Origin: Candidatus Zipacnadia bacterium
Lineage (GTDB): Bacteria; Armatimonadota; UBA5377; JALGUK01
Direction: 5' to 3'
Length of the DNA: 5,743 bases
Assembly: GCA_029820875.1 (NCBI GenBank)
Contig: JALGUK010000286.1
Span: 1 to 5,743 of the forward strand
Notes under the pieces: generated by a model
The model's input: the letters and a program-made list of their open reading frames with translations, nothing else
Database searches by the model: none
What the model was told of the DNA's origin: nothing
Translations under genes and position numbers: made by a program
In this document: positions 4,230 through 5,743 of the stretch, piece after piece
Layout: every line of letters begins with the position of its first letter
Numbering within the stretch: position 1 is the stretch's first letter

Positions 4230-5552
4230 ATGCACTGCCGTAAGGTGCGAGGTGAACTGGTAAACTTCTTAGAGGGCAAGCTGGACGATGAGCTCGCCCA
4301 TGCAATCAGCGAGCACTTGATTGTATGCGAGGAGTGTTTCGAGGAGTCAGAGGCCATCCGCGAGATACTCAGTCAAGCCGGCAACGGCTTCGGCGCTGAC
4401 CCGGTCGTGCTCGCGCAAGGGTATCTCGAGGGCGCGGCCCTCGCGCATGCTTCGGCTCTGCATTGCGAGCCGGGCGTGGCGGAATGCCGCATTCGCCAGC
4501 GCGTGGATGGGGTGCTTGAGGAAGTCGAACAACTCCCCCCGAATGTCGGCAGGCAAGTTATCAACCAGCTCAAGCTCCTGGCGGGAATGCGCCTGGCCGC
4601 CCGCCATCTTCCCCAGCATGCGCACATGCGCTGGCACTCAGAGGACTTGGACCGCGACTACGACCTGCAGCTCTCAACCCTGCCGACACCCAGCGGCGAC
4701 AGCCTCGTGGTGCGAATGCAATACCCGGGCGGCATGTTGCTCAGCCTGACGGACCTCGGCCTTCGGCCCGAAGACCTGGGGCTGTGCGAGCAGCTCCTGT
4801 CACATGATTCAGGAGTACTTGTGGTAGCCGCACCGCCTGAATCGGGACGGACGACCACCCTTTATGCCTTCTTGCAGCGCTTACAGCACTCCACTTGCCA
4901 CATTGTCACCCTGGAATCGCCCGTCGAGACGCCGCTTGCAGGCGTAACCCAGGTTCCCGTCATCGAGGATGCACATCTGAGCTTCGATTCCGCCGTAAAG
5001 CATGCCCTCACGCACGACCCGGACGTGCTTATGTGCGGGGATATGCCGGACCTTGAAACCGTCAGAGCTTGCTTACAGGCAGGGATGGGCGAGAGGCTTG
5101 TGATAGCGGGTTTCACTGCGCAGACGGCCACCGAGACCCTCCGGAAGCTGCTGAAGCTGGGTGCAGAGAGGTTCCTACTCACCACCGCGCTGAAGGGCAT
5201 CATCGCCCAGAGGCTGGTTCGCAGGCTCTGTGACCTGTGCAAGCAAAACTCGCCGGCGACGCCGGCGGAGGCCGAGTGGTTGGCGGCGCAAACGGGCCGG
5301 CCCGAGGAAGGGTTGACAGTGTGGCGTGCTAAAGGGTGCGAGGCCTGTCGCGCGAAGGGCTACCGGGGCCAAGTGGGGGTGTTCGAGGTTCTCCCAATGG
5401 ACGAGCCTCTCAGATCGCTTATCCTCGCCGGGGCCGACGCGGACGAAATCACAGAGCACGTGCTGCAAACCATCCACCCGATAGCAGCCGATGCAGCGGA
5501 AAAGGCCCTGGCAGGACTCACCACGGTCGAAGAGGCGGGGAGGGTTAGCTGA
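4230..5552 (+). CDS. Anti-sigma-type zinc finger fused to a degenerate PilB/GspE-like ATPase
   Basis: 440-residue protein. Residues 3-36 form a zf-HC2-type zinc finger as in anti-sigma factors: Cys3, His29, Cys33, Cys36, with FLEGKLDDELAHAI between. From about residue 57 it aligns by eye with the T2SS/T4P assembly ATPase core: ALHCEP (76-81, family DIHIEP), RVDGVLEEV (91-99), ARHLPQ (124-129), STLPTPSGDS (149-158). The usual PilB/GspE N1 domain is absent. Nucleotide motifs are altered: Walker A reads APPESGRTTT (201-210, Lys to Arg207), the Asp box TLESPVE, Walker B CGDMPD (Glu to Asp271), and the His box GFTAQTA lacks His. The C-terminal part is well preserved: IIAQRLVRRL and Cys334, 337, 370, 373 with GYRG and FEVLPMDEPLR. 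It is probably a pseudo-ATPase or weak nucleotide binder, perhaps a regulator. Start ATG 4230 has AAGGA 4 nt upstream. It is the last gene of a three-gene plus-strand cluster. Confidence 0.85.
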   Translation: MHCRKVRGELVNFLEGKLDDELAHAISEHLIVCEECFEESEAIREILSQAGNGFGADPVVLAQGYLEGAALAHASALHCEPGVAECRIRQRVDGVLEEVEQLPPNVGRQVINQLKLLAGMRLAARHLPQHAHMRWHSEDLDRDYDLQLSTLPTPSGDSLVVRMQYPGGMLLSLTDLGLRPEDLGLCEQLLSHDSGVLVVAAPPESGRTTTLYAFLQRLQHSTCHIVTLESPVETPLAGVTQVPVIEDAHLSFDSAVKHALTHDPDVLMCGDMPDLETVRACLQAGMGERLVIAGFTAQTATETLRKLLKLGAERFLLTTALKGIIAQRLVRRLCDLCKQNSPATPAEAEWLAAQTGRPEEGLTVWRAKGCEACRAKGYRGQVGVFEVLPMDEPLRSLILAGADADEITEHVLQTIHPIAADAAEKALAGLTTVEEAGRVS

Positions 5553-5557
5553 GCACG

Positions 5558-5743
5558 TCAGAGGGCCTGCGGGCCGCGCCCTTGCTCCCACAACCGCGCG
5601 GGCGTCACCAGCACTCCTTCGGTCCGGTCACCGTACCAGGCGGCCTTCAGGTTTCGGACCGCGTGGGCGGTCACCGCACCGACAAGTGCATCTATCTGGT
5701 CCACCGTAAGAGAGTCGATATCCCCTCGCACCCCGGCCTCCTC
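5558..5743 (-). CDS. DUF429-like protein, C-terminal part (cut by window edge)
   Basis: The minus strand is open from the right edge to a TGA (complement of 5558-5560), giving 61 residues. The piece DSLTVDQIDALVGAVTAH followed by GDRTEGVLVTPARLW resembles the C-terminal end of DUF429 proteins (predicted RNase H-like fold), where an acidic D-x-hydrophobic-DAL helix is followed by a short GD..EGxIxxP strand. Function of the family is not established; the active site of the fold would lie mostly outside the window. It converges on the PilB-like gene with only 5 bp between stop codons and no recognisable terminator. Coding on this strand is supported by the open frame and family-like sequence. 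The competing plus-strand ORF in the same stretch resembles nothing. Confidence 0.6.
   Translation of the reverse strand, partial: EEAGVRGDIDSLTVDQIDALVGAVTAHAVRNLKAAWYGDRTEGVLVTPARLWEQGRGPQAL

Noticed and set aside
3871..4305. Minus-strand ORFs opposite the GlsB/YeaQ-like gene
   Set aside because: The plus strand carries a clear family protein of canonical length with a strong Shine-Dalgarno. The minus-strand products are Pro/Arg/His-rich without domains.
5491..5709. Plus-strand ORF running past the PilB-like stop to the right edge
   Set aside because: It overlaps the end of the PilB-like gene out of frame and lies opposite a frame resembling the DUF429 C-terminus. The product is low-complexity Arg/Pro/Ser/Gly.
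1..5743. Search for tRNA or rRNA genes, CRISPR arrays, insertion sequences or att sites
   Set aside because: No cloverleaf-like segments, regularly spaced repeats, transposase-like ORFs or terminal repeats were seen by eye.

Overview
The window is bacterial: moderately GC-rich, densely coded, with Shine-Dalgarno-preceded ORFs, sigma-70-like promoters and a lipobox lipoprotein. The gene mix (an Nfn-type ferredoxin/NAD(P) transhydrogenase, Gfo/Idh/MocA oxidoreductase, a transthyretin-fold lipoprotein and a PilB/GspE-like protein) suggests an anaerobic or facultative bacterium from a poorly sampled lineage. The sequence alone does not fix the phylum.

Layout. Positions 1-1235 on the minus strand hold a two-gene operon: nfnA (FAD/[2Fe-2S] subunit, 393-1235), then the first 116 codons of nfnB (two [4Fe-4S] N-terminal domain, 1-350, cut by the window edge). 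A near-consensus promoter (TTGACG-17-TAAAAT) drives it from a divergent intergenic region. That region also carries a promoter facing the other way and a perfect 8-bp inverted repeat between the two. To the right on the plus strand follow a small lipoprotein (1489-1893) and, 24 bp on, a putative zinc metallopeptidase with HELYH (1918-2493). Next is a Gfo/Idh/MocA oxidoreductase (2600-3511). Its nucleotide-binding N-terminus is missing from the reading frame but appears to survive as frameshifted remnants just upstream.

Three closely spaced plus-strand genes (gaps of 31 and 32 bp) form a probable operon: a Lys-rich two-helix membrane protein with a cytosolic zinc ribbon (3558-3917), a GlsB/YeaQ-type small membrane protein (3949-4197), and a 440-residue protein (4230-5552). 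The 440-residue protein joins an anti-sigma-like HxxxCxxC zinc finger directly to a PilB/GspE ATPase fold. Its Walker A, Asp-box, Walker B and His-box residues are almost all substituted, while its C-terminal Cys4 zinc site is kept. A DUF429-like gene enters from the right edge on the minus strand, converging on it with only 5 bp between stop codons.

How they fit together: nfnAB is central redox metabolism. The lipoprotein/metallopeptidase pair may be co-transcribed, but no shared function can be read from the sequence. The 3558-5552 operon is the most unusual part: two membrane proteins encoded with a probably catalytically dead secretion-ATPase homologue carrying a sensor-like zinc finger. 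It could be an uncharacterised membrane-associated regulatory or scaffold module, but that is inference.
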